Shown here piece after piece: positions 21,525 to 32,132 of a DNA stretch of 64,000 bases. Under the pieces are notes generated by a model. The model did no database searches. It was given only the letters and a program-made list of their open reading frames with translations, and was not told the DNA's origin. Source of the DNA: Anagrus nilaparvatae (lineage: Eukaryota; Arthropoda; Insecta; Hymenoptera; Mymaridae). A program made the position numbers and the translations under genes. The stretch covers positions 9,695,501 through 9,759,500 of the forward strand of contig JAKSXM010000247.1 of the NCBI GenBank assembly GCA_022575985.1, in the 5' to 3' direction. Positions within the stretch are counted from its first letter, which is position 1, and each line of letters opens with the position of its first letter.

Positions 21525-21655
21525 CATTTGGGTATGGTTCATTTGGGCATCCCACATTTGAGCTAGGTACATTTGGGTATCCCACAATTGTGCATGATAC
21601 ATTTGGGTACCCCACAATTGGGCATGGTACATTTGGGCACCCCTTAATTAGGTAC
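21525..21655. repeat. 30 bp minisatellite, about 4 copies
   Basis: Unit ATTTGGGTATCCCACAATTG plus about 10 bases, repeated four times with slight variation. The period is a multiple of three, so both strands are open across it (for example a THEME of FG(H/Y)PT on the plus strand), but this follows from the repeat and is not evidence of a gene. Confidence 0.75.
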
Positions 21656-22149
21656 CACATCTATACTATATGCCAATTTGCAATCTCTGTTTTAACTTTA
21701 TTTGATTAACTTCTTATGATTCACTCTTCTCCATCAGACTTTAATAAAATATTTAAAATTACAGGATTATAACAAAATAACAATTTAATTCATTCACAAA
21801 CATTTTAATTCATGTAGACAATACAATAAATTCAGGTAAAAAAAATAATTTTTTACAACATAAGATAAAATAAAATTTCTAATCCATTCATTAGTATATC
21901 CGATATTCAACATTCTCTGTAATAATATACAATTTAAATCTTTAATCAATACATTTTATAATTTTATAATAGAAATTAAAATAAAAAAAATCACATAAAT
22001 AGTTTAATAAATAATTTTTATTCAAAATATACTAAATTTTTAAGGAGGTATAAGTGCTGAGCAATTACAAAACAGATTAGGTTTGAATTGGGTTTTATCA
22101 TGAAAAAAATTTTTAAATTCTATTTGGTTGGTTTTGTAGCTTAGGCTTT

Positions 22150-22390
22150 AAAATATTTGATACGTATTTTTTTATTTTTAATTTAAACAAAGTGTAACGC
22201 AAGAAATAATAGATTTAATTTTTGAATTAGCTAAGTGACGTCAGAAATTTATACAGAGTTATATGGAGCGTTTTTAGCAATATGGCGTCGCTACCCCCCC
22301 TACCATTTTTTAGCGTTTTAAAATCGCTATATCTACGTTAAAAATCATTTTTATTAAAAATAAAAAAATACGTATCTAATATTTTTTTGA
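22150..22390. mobile_element. ~240 bp inverted-repeat element
   Basis: AATATTTGATACGTATTTTT at the left and AAAAATACGTATCTAATATT at the right form inverted ends of about 35 bp, including TTTTTATTTTTAA. The interior includes AGTGACGTCA and a C run. It looks like a small MITE; the target duplication is not resolved. Confidence 0.5.
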
Positions 22391-23315
22391 ATATTTGAAT
22401 ATTTTAATATCCAAACACCCGAATACCGGGAGAAAGCCCAATCACACAGACTTAATGTTTTTAATGTATTAATAACACTGTTAAAATTTTATAACATTTC
22501 ATACCTTTTGAGATAAGAAATTAATAAAAACATTTAACATGGTAATCAAATGGCGGAAGCCAAAAAAACGTACATATTTTAAGATTTATCGTAAATTAGA
22601 AAAGAGAATTTCAAGAAACTCATTGGACTAAGAAAAAAATTAATTAGGTATATTTTATTTATTTAATTTATTTTTTTTTTTTTTATTAATAATCAACGGT
22701 GATAAAACCCCTTACAAAAATTTACAAAATTGTATATAATAATTTCATTTTCTTAATATGATGGCACTTATTTTGTAGATAAATAGTAATGGATAGCAAT
22801 AATTATTTAATAATTATTGTAAGGATGTTTATGATAATTAATATTTAACAAGATAATTAATTGAGAGAATCTGAGATTTATTTATTCTGAGCATGTGTAT
22901 AAACATTAAATGTACTATCAGAAGTGAGATGTTTTTTTTCCGACGATTCTAAATCGAGTTATGATGTGGGCCGATTCGGAACTTTTTTTAGGCACTAACT
23001 TCAGCGCCATCTCTCATATGAAAAAAAAGAGAAAATAAAAAAAAAATTTTTGTGTTCATTATAAGTGTATAAAACAGCTGTAAAAAAATCTTTTTAATAT
23101 GCAATAAATTTTTTGAGAAAATTGATTTGAAAAATCACGGCATTTTTACTCAAAACTGGGAGAAGGTACCCTTAAGTAGTATCTGATATGAAATATCTGA
23201 ATTATTGATCATAATCTGTGAACAAAAATAATTATAAAATTAAAAGTTATCATAAAATATTATTTTAATTATTCTGATCTTAATGTAAATATTTAATTTT
23301 AGGCAAGTTTGTTTT
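22391..23315. other. mostly empty; retroposon 3' tail at 22,665-22,770
   Basis: A T run at 22,671-22,687 followed by ATTAATAATC reads on the minus strand as an AATAAT..poly(A) retroposon tail, with no coding body. The rest is AT-rich without recognisable genes. Confidence 0.4.
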
Positions 23316-23319
23316 AAGT

Positions 23320-24080
23320 ATTTTACAAGCTAATTCTTAATGACTTTTCCAATTAAGAGGCTTTGTCATAATGTCTGCAAAGTTTTCTTTTGTATATATT
23401 CATTTAACTTTTACTTTTCCTTCGATTACAAGCGATTTGACATAAACACCATGGCTTTCAGCTAAAGGAACCTTCTTAACGTTTTTCTCTCTAAGCCTAA
23501 GATTTTCTTTTACCACTTCTACTGAATAGTCAAAATCTTTCAACTTATGGCTTCCTTCCATTTCCGTATTTTTACCTGCTGATGTATTATCACACCAAAT
23601 AGTTATTAGATAAAAAGTTTTTCCAATAATATCTCTTATAGCTTTATCTAAAGTAATAAGTTCTTGAGAAACTTCACTCGCTGCTAAATATTCAGCTTGA
23701 CAAGTGGAAAGAGTTGCTCGATTTTGTTTATGACTACGCCATGTAATAGTATCACCATATAAGGATATTATATATCTAATTGTAGATGCTGAATCATTCC
23801 AATCCCTAAAACTTGAATCTGTAGCGGGTTCCAGATTATCTGATTTTGTTCTATAAACTAAGCCAATTTAGCTAGTACCTCTAAGATATTTTAGTACTCT
23901 TTTAACGTCTTCCCAATCATCATTAGTTGGGCTTGATTGTGATGTAGATAAAACATTAACAGCAAATGCAATGTCAGAAGTGAGATGTTGTTCACGCATA
24001 TAGTGATATTATATAAGTTCACTATATTGTCCATAGATGGTAGTACTTCCTTATAAGAAACATGTCGAATCATTCCAACA
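23320..24080 (-). pseudogene. Copia-type RNase H remnant
   Basis: Minus-strand translation gives the end of a Ty1/Copia polyprotein: SYKEVLPSMDNIV (cf. the usual YREAVGSLMYL), SDIAFAVNVLS, WEDVKRVLKYLRGTS, a degenerate SYGD-like turn, LSTCQAEYLAASEVSQE, and IWCDNTSAGKN, then KSLVIEGKVKVK and NFADIMTKPL, the conserved C-terminal motif. RNase H acidic residues (the E of QAEY, the D of CDNTSA) are visible. In-frame stops (after LRGTS and before IYTKEN) and frameshifts disable it. No LTR was found beside it. Distinct from the element at 41-45 kb. Confidence 0.8.
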
Positions 24081-24204
24081 AATAGACTTATAATTTAAAT
24101 TGTATCTTATGGATAATATTTCTTATGATATAGTGTACGTTGGCTTCTATGCTAAAATTATTTTTATTTTTATTTAATTTGATTGTATATTCAAGTTCTA
24201 AAAA

Positions 24205-24690
24205 TTATAAAAATTATAAGTGAGCGCAGTAGCTCAGAGCTAGCACTCGTGCCTGTCGTCCGGGCAAGTCGAGTTCGAGACTCATAGCACCCATTCTGTT
24301 TTTATTTTTCTTAAAAATAAATATTTAATTTATTAAATATTTATTTTCAATAAAAGTGAAAGTAGAATTTGAATACTGCGTGATCGACTGTGCTCTCGGA
24401 AGTTTTGGTAGTTTCCTTCAGTACCGGCGAATGCCAGCACAGTTTCCAATATCAAAGACGTTCTACTAACGCAATTACCTTCCCAATTCCTAATCATCCT
24501 CCTTCAACATTTGCATGTGAATCCCCTACTTTATACTATTTCTTTCTACTAACACTTGCCCCTTCAATTTTCTTTAAGTGCATCAATGTATGCATAAATA
24601 TGTACATTGACCCTTATTAGAAATAAATCAACATATGTAATTGTTGAAGGCCTCTGCCAATCTTGGTGTGCCTACGTGCAAAAGAGGTAA
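24205..24690 (+). mobile_element. probable tRNA-derived SINE
   Basis: The tRNA-like head is followed by an AT-rich link and a body whose base composition is richer in C than its surroundings (24,380-24,560). It ends near GGCCTCTGCCAATCTTGG and AACAATAAATAC. Head plus unrelated body is the SINE plan. A short open frame (24,390-24,620) is incidental. No target duplication identified. Confidence 0.45.
24222..24293 (+). tRNA. tRNA-like SINE head (not a functional tRNA)
   Basis: It has an A-box-like TAGCTCAGAGCTAGC (24,230-24,244) and a B-box-like GAGTTCGAGAC (24,271-24,281) at normal spacing. An anticodon arm folds TGCCT/GGGCA around a 7-nt loop whose central triplet is CGT. The acceptor stem does not pair and the T stem has mismatches, so it is a tRNA-derived pol III promoter rather than a working tRNA. 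Confidence 0.55.
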
Positions 24691-24699
24691 ACAATAAAT

Positions 24700-25330
24700 A
24701 CAAATACTCACATTAAATTAAATTTGAATATAATTTCTTTGATATGGCTACTAAATAAATATTATTTTATTAGTTAAAAATTATATTACTGATTAAAACC
24801 AACAGATAGTATTTTCAAGTTTTCTTAAGTTTTCTTTTACTGTTTTCAAGAATCTAAGCATTGATGGATCAAAAATGTCAACCTTATCGTTTATACTATT
24901 ATATGTTTGAGACATACTGAAAATGGATGATTTGTTCTGGAATCTCTAAGTTCAAAAGGAACTGTAAAGAGAATTTTTTGCAAGTTTTTTTTTTGTTTTT
25001 TTAATTTTGAGAAAAAAATTTTGGAAAAATTCGCTATCAGATCCAAAAAATTACTATAAACGTACTGTCTAAAACTAGTACTCTCATAGAAATTAATTAG
25101 GTACTACGTCCAAAAAGAAAAAAAATTTGGTGTTTTTTGTATTTTTTTGTGACAAAAATTTTAGAAAAAAAATTTTTTTAAAATTAATTATCAGATTCGA
25201 GATATCGAGTAAAAATCATACTTTTGAATATAAGTACTTTCATGAAAATAAATGAGGTATTACATCAAAATTAAAAAAAAAAGTAATTTAAGCTTTTTTG
25301 GTAAAAAAATTTTTGAAAAAAAATTAGGTC
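24700..25330. other. no gene recognised
   Basis: AT-rich. Contains two loosely similar stretches with GAAAAAAA(T/A)TTTT runs and ATTAATTAGGTA/AATGAGGTATTAC words, perhaps an old tandem duplication (25,030-25,140 and 25,190-25,290). Confidence 0.4.
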
Positions 25331-25339
25331 TGAAATCCA

Positions 25340-25515
25340 TAATGGTTGTGAAATATCACTGATTACATACAGATACAGACACACACACACATACGCACGT
25401 GCAGACTTTTTTTAAAAACCGGTTTTTTAGCTTCCTGAGTTCTCAAAACGTGCTTATATGCCAAAAAATCAAAAACCAAAATTTGACCCATTACAATGGT
25501 TCCTCATTGAGGAAC
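25340..25515 (-). repeat. dispersed repeat with AC core, inverted relative to 11,080
   Basis: TGGTTGTGAAATATCACTGA, ACACACACACACATACGCAC and GGTTCCTCATTGAGGAACC match the copy at 11,080-11,275 in reverse. The terminal GGTTCCTCA..TGAGGAACC is itself a palindrome. Confidence 0.55.
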
Positions 25516-25529
25516 CAAAATTAAATTTT

Positions 25530-25800
25530 TTTCTCAAAACAGCAAATATTTAAAAATTTTAAAAAGCAATCTCTGATAAGAATAGCAGCTACCAGCTTTA
25601 CTCCCTATACGTTTTTTGGGTTGCTAATTATGAAAATTGAGGTCTTAAATAGTGAAAATTGGCATAACATCCTAATACATGCAAAAACTACCCTTTTTTG
25701 AGGGTGATTTTTTACAATTTTCAGGCACGATCACCCTATGTATGCAATACATAGATGAAAATCGTGCCTTATAATTTTGTCAGGTCAAAAAACGAAAAGT
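25530..25800 (-). repeat. dispersed repeat shared with 31,035-31,240, plus hairpin
   Basis: GATAAGAATAGCAGCTACCA, GTTTTTTGGGTTGCTAATTA, TTGAGGTCTTAAATAGTGAA and GCAAAAACTACCCTTTTTTG all recur inverted at 31,035-31,240. At the right end GGCACGAT...ATCGTGCC forms a hairpin around 25,722-25,788. A related but shorter version may sit in the right arm of the 16.1 kb fold-back. Confidence 0.6.
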
Positions 25801-26318
25801 TCCTAAAATTGTCTAATTTTTGGAGAAATTTTGTCCCCAAGTCATTCCGATGCCTCTAACATGCTTATACTGAAGATATGTGTGTCTGTATATATGTTCG
25901 AGAAACTGTACAGAGCAAATTTTAAACACAACTCGATGAAATAAAAAAAAAATTGGTACATAATTTTTTGTACAGTATCTAGTTGTGCCTTCTCCAGTAT
26001 GACCAAATTTCATCCATTTTTTGTCGAGCAATCACAAAAATACTGATTTCCGTTAACAAAAAATTGACTAATAATAGTAAATATCTGGAACAACTCAATG
26101 AATCAAAAAAAAAATTGGTACAAAATTTGTTATTTGATGTCTAGATTTGCCTCCTTTAGTTTGGCTTAATTTCAATAAGTTGTTGTTGAGTTATCACAAA
26201 AAAACTGATTTCAAATACCAAAAAAATTAACTAAAATAATAATAAAATAGGAAATATCTGAAACAACTCAGTCAAACAAATTAAAATTAATTTATATAAT
26301 AATAAAAATGTTTCTTAC

Positions 26319-26653
26319 ATTCATGAAAGTGTCATATGCCATGGTGTCAGTTTCAGCATCCCACACGCACCTATTCCGCATCCAGAATTTACCATTAATA
26401 CAACATTTACAGCAAGCTTATAATTTTTATGTTTGTTTACTTCACCTGAATATAGTTATAAAATGAATTTGATTGTTATAAAAATGATAACTTATTATAT
26501 TTTTAATTTACTTCTTATTCTTATCCTAACTAAGTCAGTTATTTGTTTCATCCATTTTTAAGCTTCTTCTGCAGAATAAACTTTTGTCGATAATGTATCA
26601 AACATAACATTATGGATTATTTTCTTTGCTTTTTTTGGCTGGAATCTAGACAT
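26319..26653 (-). pseudogene. Tctex1-type dynein light chain (DYNLT2B/TCTEX1D2-like), decayed
   Basis: The only host-type gene sequence I recognise. Reading leftward from an ATG at 26,653: MSRFQPKKAKKIIHNVMFDT and STKVYSAEEA, the RFxP..VK.IIH segment that opens the Tctex1 domain, then KW.KQITDLV. After a probable short intron (donor near 26,490, acceptor CAG at 26,446-26,448) comes NYKLAVNVVLM, then RNRCVWDAETDTMAYDTFMN, the domain's signature WDAxTD..A.D.FMN, ending in a GTAAG donor at 26,314-26,318. The family binds dynein intermediate chains in ciliary and cytoplasmic dynein. Damage: a stop where Q would be expected (EEA*KW) and a one-base frameshift between VLMVN and RNRCVW. The last exon (the LF..AAFG part) is not found. 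The retained intron means it is not a processed copy. Confidence 0.75.
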
Positions 26654-26699
26654 TTTTAAGCATATTAAATTACTTTAAGATTAAGTAAAACCATAAAAT

Positions 26700-28045
26700 A
26701 AACCTCACCTTTCACTCAGTTTTGCCATAAACATAATTCTAATGCTGAAAAATAAAAAAGAAATTACGTTCTTTATATTAATTTAAAAAAATTATTAAAA
26801 ATTTTTATACTTATCTAAATAAAACTTTTGTTTATTTAACTATATCCACCAAAGAATTTAAAATAAACCTGAAAAAAATAATAACAAATTTATAAACACG
26901 GCCATTAACCTAGCAGTCGACTAAGCGGACTAACCTAACTATACTATATACAGTGAAAGTCTTCTAGTTTAAATTTAAGCGCGTAATTTAAAACTACTTT
27001 TTAAACTTCTTCTACTATTTTTTTAAAAACGTGGATAAAAATAATAAATAATGTATAAATTTGTAAATTTATATTTTTTTTTTAATTAATATTTTTATGC
27101 AAAATTTTTAAAAGATGATATAGTAAGTTCTATTAAATTAAGTACTCGAATTTAAACTAATACTTGTTTTTCAGCAGTATTGGCTTTTAATTACCTTACA
27201 ATAAACATTCATTGCTGTTAACAAATTTGTTATTATCTTTTCTCAGATAAAAACGAATATCTTAAGGCACACAGGTAGAATTTGATTTAGGTAATTAAAA
27301 AATGTTAATATATTCTTTTTAAAGAATATGGGAAATTTTTCTTTGATTTTTTTCAGGATTAAGAAAGATTAATATATACTGAAAGATTTAGATATTTTAA
27401 TCAAATTTAGAAACTCAAAGTATATTTTATATTTTCACAGCACATTTTAGTAAATTATTATAAAGGAAAGTTGGTGCCAGTTTTATTGATCAGTAATATT
27501 CAGCAAACGATCTTGTTAGGTGAAAAATAAATACGAATAATCTAAACTCTATTATTTATATTAATTAATGCAGATAAAAAAATTTTCTTTATAAATTTTA
27601 AATATTTTTATGCAAATTCGGTTTAAAGACAAATTTTCGAATAATTATTTACGAATATAATTTGAATAACATGTAATATATAATAGATAATAGTTTTCCA
27701 TTTATGAAGGTGTGGATTCCATTAAGATTATTAAAGAGAAAATACTCAATAAATATGTGATCGTGCCTGGAATAAAAAAGCCTTAGCTTTTTTATAATTC
27801 TTTGCGATTTTTTAATACAAACTTGGAAATATCTTGTTAATTTTATAAACGTTGCATTTTTTTCATAATTTAACAAAATTGTAACCAATATATATGACGC
27901 ATTATTTTTTTACTACTTAACTTGGACAAAAAACTGAAACAAAAAATTTGAAAGGACATCGATATGTTATGTTTGTCATTAAATATAATTATTTAATTAT
28001 TAAATAATTAATAGACATTTATTTTTATTTAACAAATCTTTATTT
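26700..28045. other. no gene recognised
   Basis: AT-rich. A TTTTTCAG ... GAAAG/GTGAGG pair at 26,712-26,757 (minus strand) could bracket an upstream exon of the dynein light chain remnant, but the product is too short to tell. Nothing else seen. Confidence 0.35.
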
Positions 28046-28050
28046 ATACG

Positions 28051-28482
28051 TTATATGTTATATATACAGCATTTTTTACTAAGTTTTCTCAGCTCAGTCA
28101 CATTCGAGTCAAAAGGCTCCCCCTCATGCTGGTTTCTTGTAAAAAATATGTGTGAGTTTACACTTTCGTTGGTTTTTGGTAAGAAATATTCTTTAAATTT
28201 ATTCATTACTGCGTTATAATACTTCTTCTCCGTTTCTGTTAATATAAACGTGTTATATATATCTAGGCATAACTCACCCATGGTATATAGCAAAATTGCT
28301 ACTTGTATTTCTCCTTCGATCTTGTTTATTTCCAACGCTATTCTATAAATATCAAATCTTTGCTTCCATTTTGAGAACCCTTCAGCATTGAGATTTTCTA
28401 ATTCATTTGAGGTTATTAAGCCCATTACCTTGTTATTTGTATTTTCTGTCATATTTTCTTTTATAACTTTTATAATTTTCAT
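28051..28482 (-). pseudogene. Ty3/gypsy-type gag fragment
   Basis: 143 codons, open. The pattern FSKWKQRFDIYRIALEI, QVAILLYTMGELCLDIYNTF, KEYFLPKTNESVNSHIFFTR and FDSNVTELRKLSKKC follows the gag capsid region of invertebrate Ty3/gypsy elements (W..R...Y, LL...G....., F.P..N...... F....Q..GE....). Capsid is the structural shell of the particle. The zinc knuckle, protease and pol are missing and no LTR is near, so it is an isolated fragment. The first residues before about residue 12 are probably not native. Confidence 0.65.
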
Positions 28483-28559
28483 ATATACTGCACTATCTTT
28501 TTATTCTATGTGCCACGCCTTGTTCTCATGTTATTTTATTACCCTTTATTTTTGAAAAT

Positions 28560-28870
28560 TCATTTTTCACCTCCTGTCATCCTAATTTTCCACCACTAGA
28601 TGAAGTTTTATGGTTTATTATGGTCATATTTCAAATCAGCAACTTCATAAACCCCCGATGTAAGTTGTCAAATAAGAACAAAGACTTTTATAAAAAAAGA
28701 GTAAAGAATTTTTATAAAAATTGATTTTTTTACCCCTTTTCACCCCAATTTTCTACCCATAAATGATTTATGATTATTTTATGATTATTTTAGTTCTTAC
28801 TTGAAATCAGCAGCCTTGAAAACCTCCAGATATAAATTTAGAGCAAAGAATACTATAAAATACTATAAAA
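28560..28870. repeat. diverged ~175 bp tandem duplication
   Basis: CACC..AATTTTC(C/T)ACC then ATGATTTATGATTATTTT/ TTATGGTTTATTATGGTC, AAATCAGCA(A/G)C and AAACC(C/T)CC(G/A)GAT occur twice, at about 28,565 and 28,740. Non-coding. 28,871-29,210 holds nothing I recognise. Confidence 0.4.
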
Positions 28871-29224
28871 TCAGAATTATAATAAAGTGGCACGCTTTGG
28901 CCGCAAAATAGGGTAAAAAAGGAAAGTTTTGGATGTTTCTACCCTTTGTACACCTTTTTTGAAGGGTTGTACACCAAAAATGACCATAAAACTGAATAAC
29001 CAATAAGAGTTTGGATCAAATACCATTTTTTAACTTAAAAATCTAACATGACACTTTTGAGGCGAATACCTTTTTAAATACCATTTAGATATTTAGCGTT
29101 AATACAAAAATTTTACGACAAAATTAGTTTTTACTCATATATGAGTTTAGGAACGAAAAAATAAGGTAAACTTGAATTTACCCCTCGGTTTCGGAAATAT
29201 TGTTTTCAGGCTTCTAAATACTCA

Positions 29225-29950
29225 AATCTAGCAGTCGTAAATTTACAAATGCAAAATCGTAAATTTACCATAAAAATCGTAAATTTACGATTTTGGTGGT
29301 AATCTTACGATTTTGCGTAAATTTACGATCGATCGTAAAATTACGATTTAAGGTAGCTCACGGAGTTTATGAAAAACGAATAATATGTAGTAAAATTTAC
29401 TGGAGATGAAGATAATTAAAAAACAAATCCATTGATCCCAAAAAATACTCATTTCCCGATCAATTAAGAAAGAAATAAGTAACTGAAAATTTTTAAGGTT
29501 AACACCGCGTTCTTATGGGAGTTGATATTGTTTTACTTCGTAATATAATTCAATAACGAATCTTTTTAGATAAAATTGTACACACGTGTTATTTAACAAA
29601 AATAGAAACTTTTCAAAGAAAAAAAAAAACATTAGTTGCCGATCAAATTATAAACACATAATTTAGTCGCAGGCCCCTTTCAATAAAATGTTTTGTATTT
29701 TAAAAATTTTGCTTACACCGCACTCATTATATAATAAAATGCATTATTATTAATAATTACTTCTAAATATTCACATATCTACAAAATGAATAAAATTTAA
29801 TCAATTAGTTATGCTCCCCTCTGATGTCACCCTAAAATATATGGACCTAATACCGTGCGCCACCTTAAATGGTAAATTTACGATTTTTTTAGTAAATTTA
29901 CGACAAAATCGTAATTTTACGACTATTTCGTATTCTTACCATACGGTATT
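29225..29950. mobile_element. inverted-repeat element with GTAAATTTAC clusters
   Basis: 29,225-29,365 contains six or more copies of TCGTAAATTTACGA-like palindromic words. 29,845-29,950 has an inverted counterpart (complement of AATCGTAAATTTACCA, then AAGGTGGCGCACGGTATT vs AAGGTAGCTCACGGAGTT at the left). Between them is about 480 bp of anonymous AT-rich DNA. It reads as a fold-back element with sub-terminal short repeats, a layout associated with transposase-binding arrays. No transposase. Confidence 0.5.
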
Positions 29951-30094
29951 TTTAACAGTGCACTTTTTAATCTTTTGTAATTTATCTGTAAATAATATTC
30001 TTTTTTTTAATATAAAGAGTAAAAAAAACTTATTTCACAAAATTTTAACATGGAACATGTTCATTGGATGGGGTATTTGAAAAAGTCCGGCTCG

Positions 30095-30228
30095 GCAGGG
30101 GGGGGGTGAAAAAGTGACGCTTTTAGGGGGGGGGGTAAAAAATTGACGGTTTTAGGGGGGGGGATCAAAAATTGACGCTTTTAGGGAGGGGTCAAAAATT
30201 GATGTTTTTAGGGGGGGGGGTGAAATGG
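30095..30228 (+). repeat. G-rich ~29 bp minisatellite
   Basis: Four units of AAAAATTGACG(C/G)TTTTAGG followed by a run of 7-10 G. Spacing about 29, 29 and 27 bp. Runs of eight to ten G four to five times in 130 bp could form G-quadruplexes on the plus strand. Confidence 0.85.
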
Positions 30229-30258
30229 ACTTAGAATATTTTCGATTCAGGGACTTTT

Positions 30259-30545
30259 GGTGCAGAAGTACCTAGGGACTATTAGTGCAGAAGTCCCTAA
30301 AGTCCTTTGGTGCAGAAGTACCTAGGAACCTTTGGTGCAGAAGTCCCTAAAGACCTTTGGTGCAGAAGTACCTAGGGACCTATGGTGCAGAAGTCCCTAA
30401 AGACCTTTGGTGCAGAAGTACCTAGGAACTTTTGGTGCAGAAGTACCTAGGGAGCATTTGTGCAGAAGTCCCTAAGGACTTTTGGTGCAGAAGTACCTAT
30501 GGAGTATTGGTGCAGAAGTACCTAGGGACCATTGGTGCAGAATTT
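30259..30545 (+). repeat. 25 bp minisatellite, 12 units
   Basis: Unit GGTGCAGAAGTACCTAGGGA plus five bases, alternating with the variant GTGCAGAAGTCCCTAAAG. The anchor TGCAGAAG recurs every 25 bp from 30,259 to 30,534. Copies alternate TACCTAGG and TCCCTAAAG versions, so the evolutionary unit is a 50 bp dimer in the left half. Confidence 0.9.
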
Positions 30546-31034
30546 TTAAGAATTCATTGTAAAAATTAATAAAAAATAAATTCATATTATTTAAAAAACT
30601 ATTGAAAATTTATAAATTTGAAAATTTAATTAATTTGGTTCATTTTGATGTCTAAGCAGCATGATTTCTATAATAAAAATCTAAATATAAATATTTGCAT
30701 ATAAATATTTATATTATGAACACATTAAATACTTTATTATCAATGTTATAAATGAACATGTTCCATGCTCGTTGGTTGTGTAGTTACACAAACCGGTTAT
30801 AAATTTTTTACCATATTATTTAACGTTCGGAACTAAAAACATTAAAAAATCTATCCAATTTTTTACATTTTTTGATTATTTTTTTATTGTACTATCACTG
30901 TTATAACAATTATAAATAACTCTTAATCTTAGATAAGCTAATTTTTAGTGATTAATATGTTGGTTAAAATTATAAATAAAGAACGGAAAATACTCAACGT
31001 TTATAAAATTGAACGAGATGTTTCCAGGATTGTA
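30546..31034. other. no gene recognised
   Basis: AT-rich. GTTCCATG and the words near 30,755 (AACATGTTCCATG) echo 30,050-30,066 in inverted form (ATGGAACATGTTCAT), so the two minisatellites may lie between inverted 17 bp ends of a larger element (about 30,048-30,768). Confidence 0.35.
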
Positions 31035-31240
31035 TTAAAAAATTGTAAAAAGTCACCTCCAAAAAGGGTAGTTTTTGCATGTATTTGGGTGGTATGCCAA
31101 TTTTCACTATTTAAGACCTCAATTTTTGTAATTAGCAACCCAAAAAACGTATAAAGAGTAAAACTGGTAGCTGCTATTCTTATCAGAGGTTGCATTTTAA
31201 AATTTTTAAATATTAGCGGTTTTGAGAAAAAAATTTAATT
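31035..31240 (+). repeat. dispersed repeat, inverted copy of 25,530-25,725
   Basis: AAAAAGGGTAGTTTTTGCAT, CACTATTTAAGACCTCAATT, TAATTAGCAACCCAAAAAAC and GGTAGCTGCTATTCTTATCA are the complements of blocks at 25.5-25.7 kb. Non-coding in both copies. Confidence 0.6.
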
Positions 31241-32132
31241 TTTTTTATATTTCCCATGCGTTTCACAAACTATAAATATTATTTTCCTATACAAGGGGTG
31301 ACACTTAGTTATTTTATGCATAAATGTAACGTGTATCTTCTGGGGCAAAAATCGGCATATTTTACACCGCCTCCTTTTCTGCATTATGTTTAGGTTTTCA
31401 GGATGCTAAAAACAAATTTAAGTTGCAATTATTCCAAATTGGACCTTACAAATATATTTTGGTTTTCCAAAATAGTGGACCCAGAAGCTAAAAAAAAACA
31501 TTCAAAAATCGAACAAAAAGCTAAGATTATGGCTCAATTTAAACCAAACCGGGATAAGATGCATGTTCGGGTCATCAAATTGGTTTTAAAATATTTTTTT
31601 CCGAAAATACCATTAAAAATAAGCCTCAAAATCAATTTTTGCCCTATAAAATTCAGTTCTCGAATTTAAGCGAACATTTTTGTGTTTTGGACTCTTATAA
31701 AAAGAGTATGAAAAATGAGAGAAAATTTTTCTTATCATTTCTGTAAAAAACACACATTCGCATGAAAAATTTTATCCTCGTCAGACCCGGATAGAAAATT
31801 TCCCCTAGAATCTAATTTTAGGGTCATAAAAATTTTTTGAGTTGAACATGCGGGCGAAAACGCTAAAATATTTTTAAATAAATAAAATATCCTCTAGTAA
31901 TTTTCAAGATACTTCTCAAACTTCAATTTTTATGATGGCAAAGAGAAACCACGTTTGTGGCCAATTAAAAATATGACCAAAAATTTGGATTCTACAGGAA
32001 ATTTTACATAAGGATATATTTTTGTATGTTTTTAGGAGTTTTTGTATTAAAACGGCGAAATTTACAGTTATAGTTGTAATAAATTAAAAATCTATATTTT
32101 TCAATAACTGGATCAAAAAGTAATACAAATGA
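31241..32132. other. no gene recognised
   Basis: AT-rich. One open stretch (31,403-31,669) has lysine-rich, low-information sequence without a recognisable domain. Confidence 0.4.

Noticed and set aside
21422..21709. Open frames on both strands across 21.5 kb (FG(H/Y)PT-type repeats)
   Set aside because: A 30 bp minisatellite has no stop in some frames on either strand by construction; no start context, domain or conservation supports a protein.
28051..28482. Complete endogenous retrovirus-like element
   Set aside because: Only a gag fragment is visible; no protease, pol, envelope or LTR nearby.
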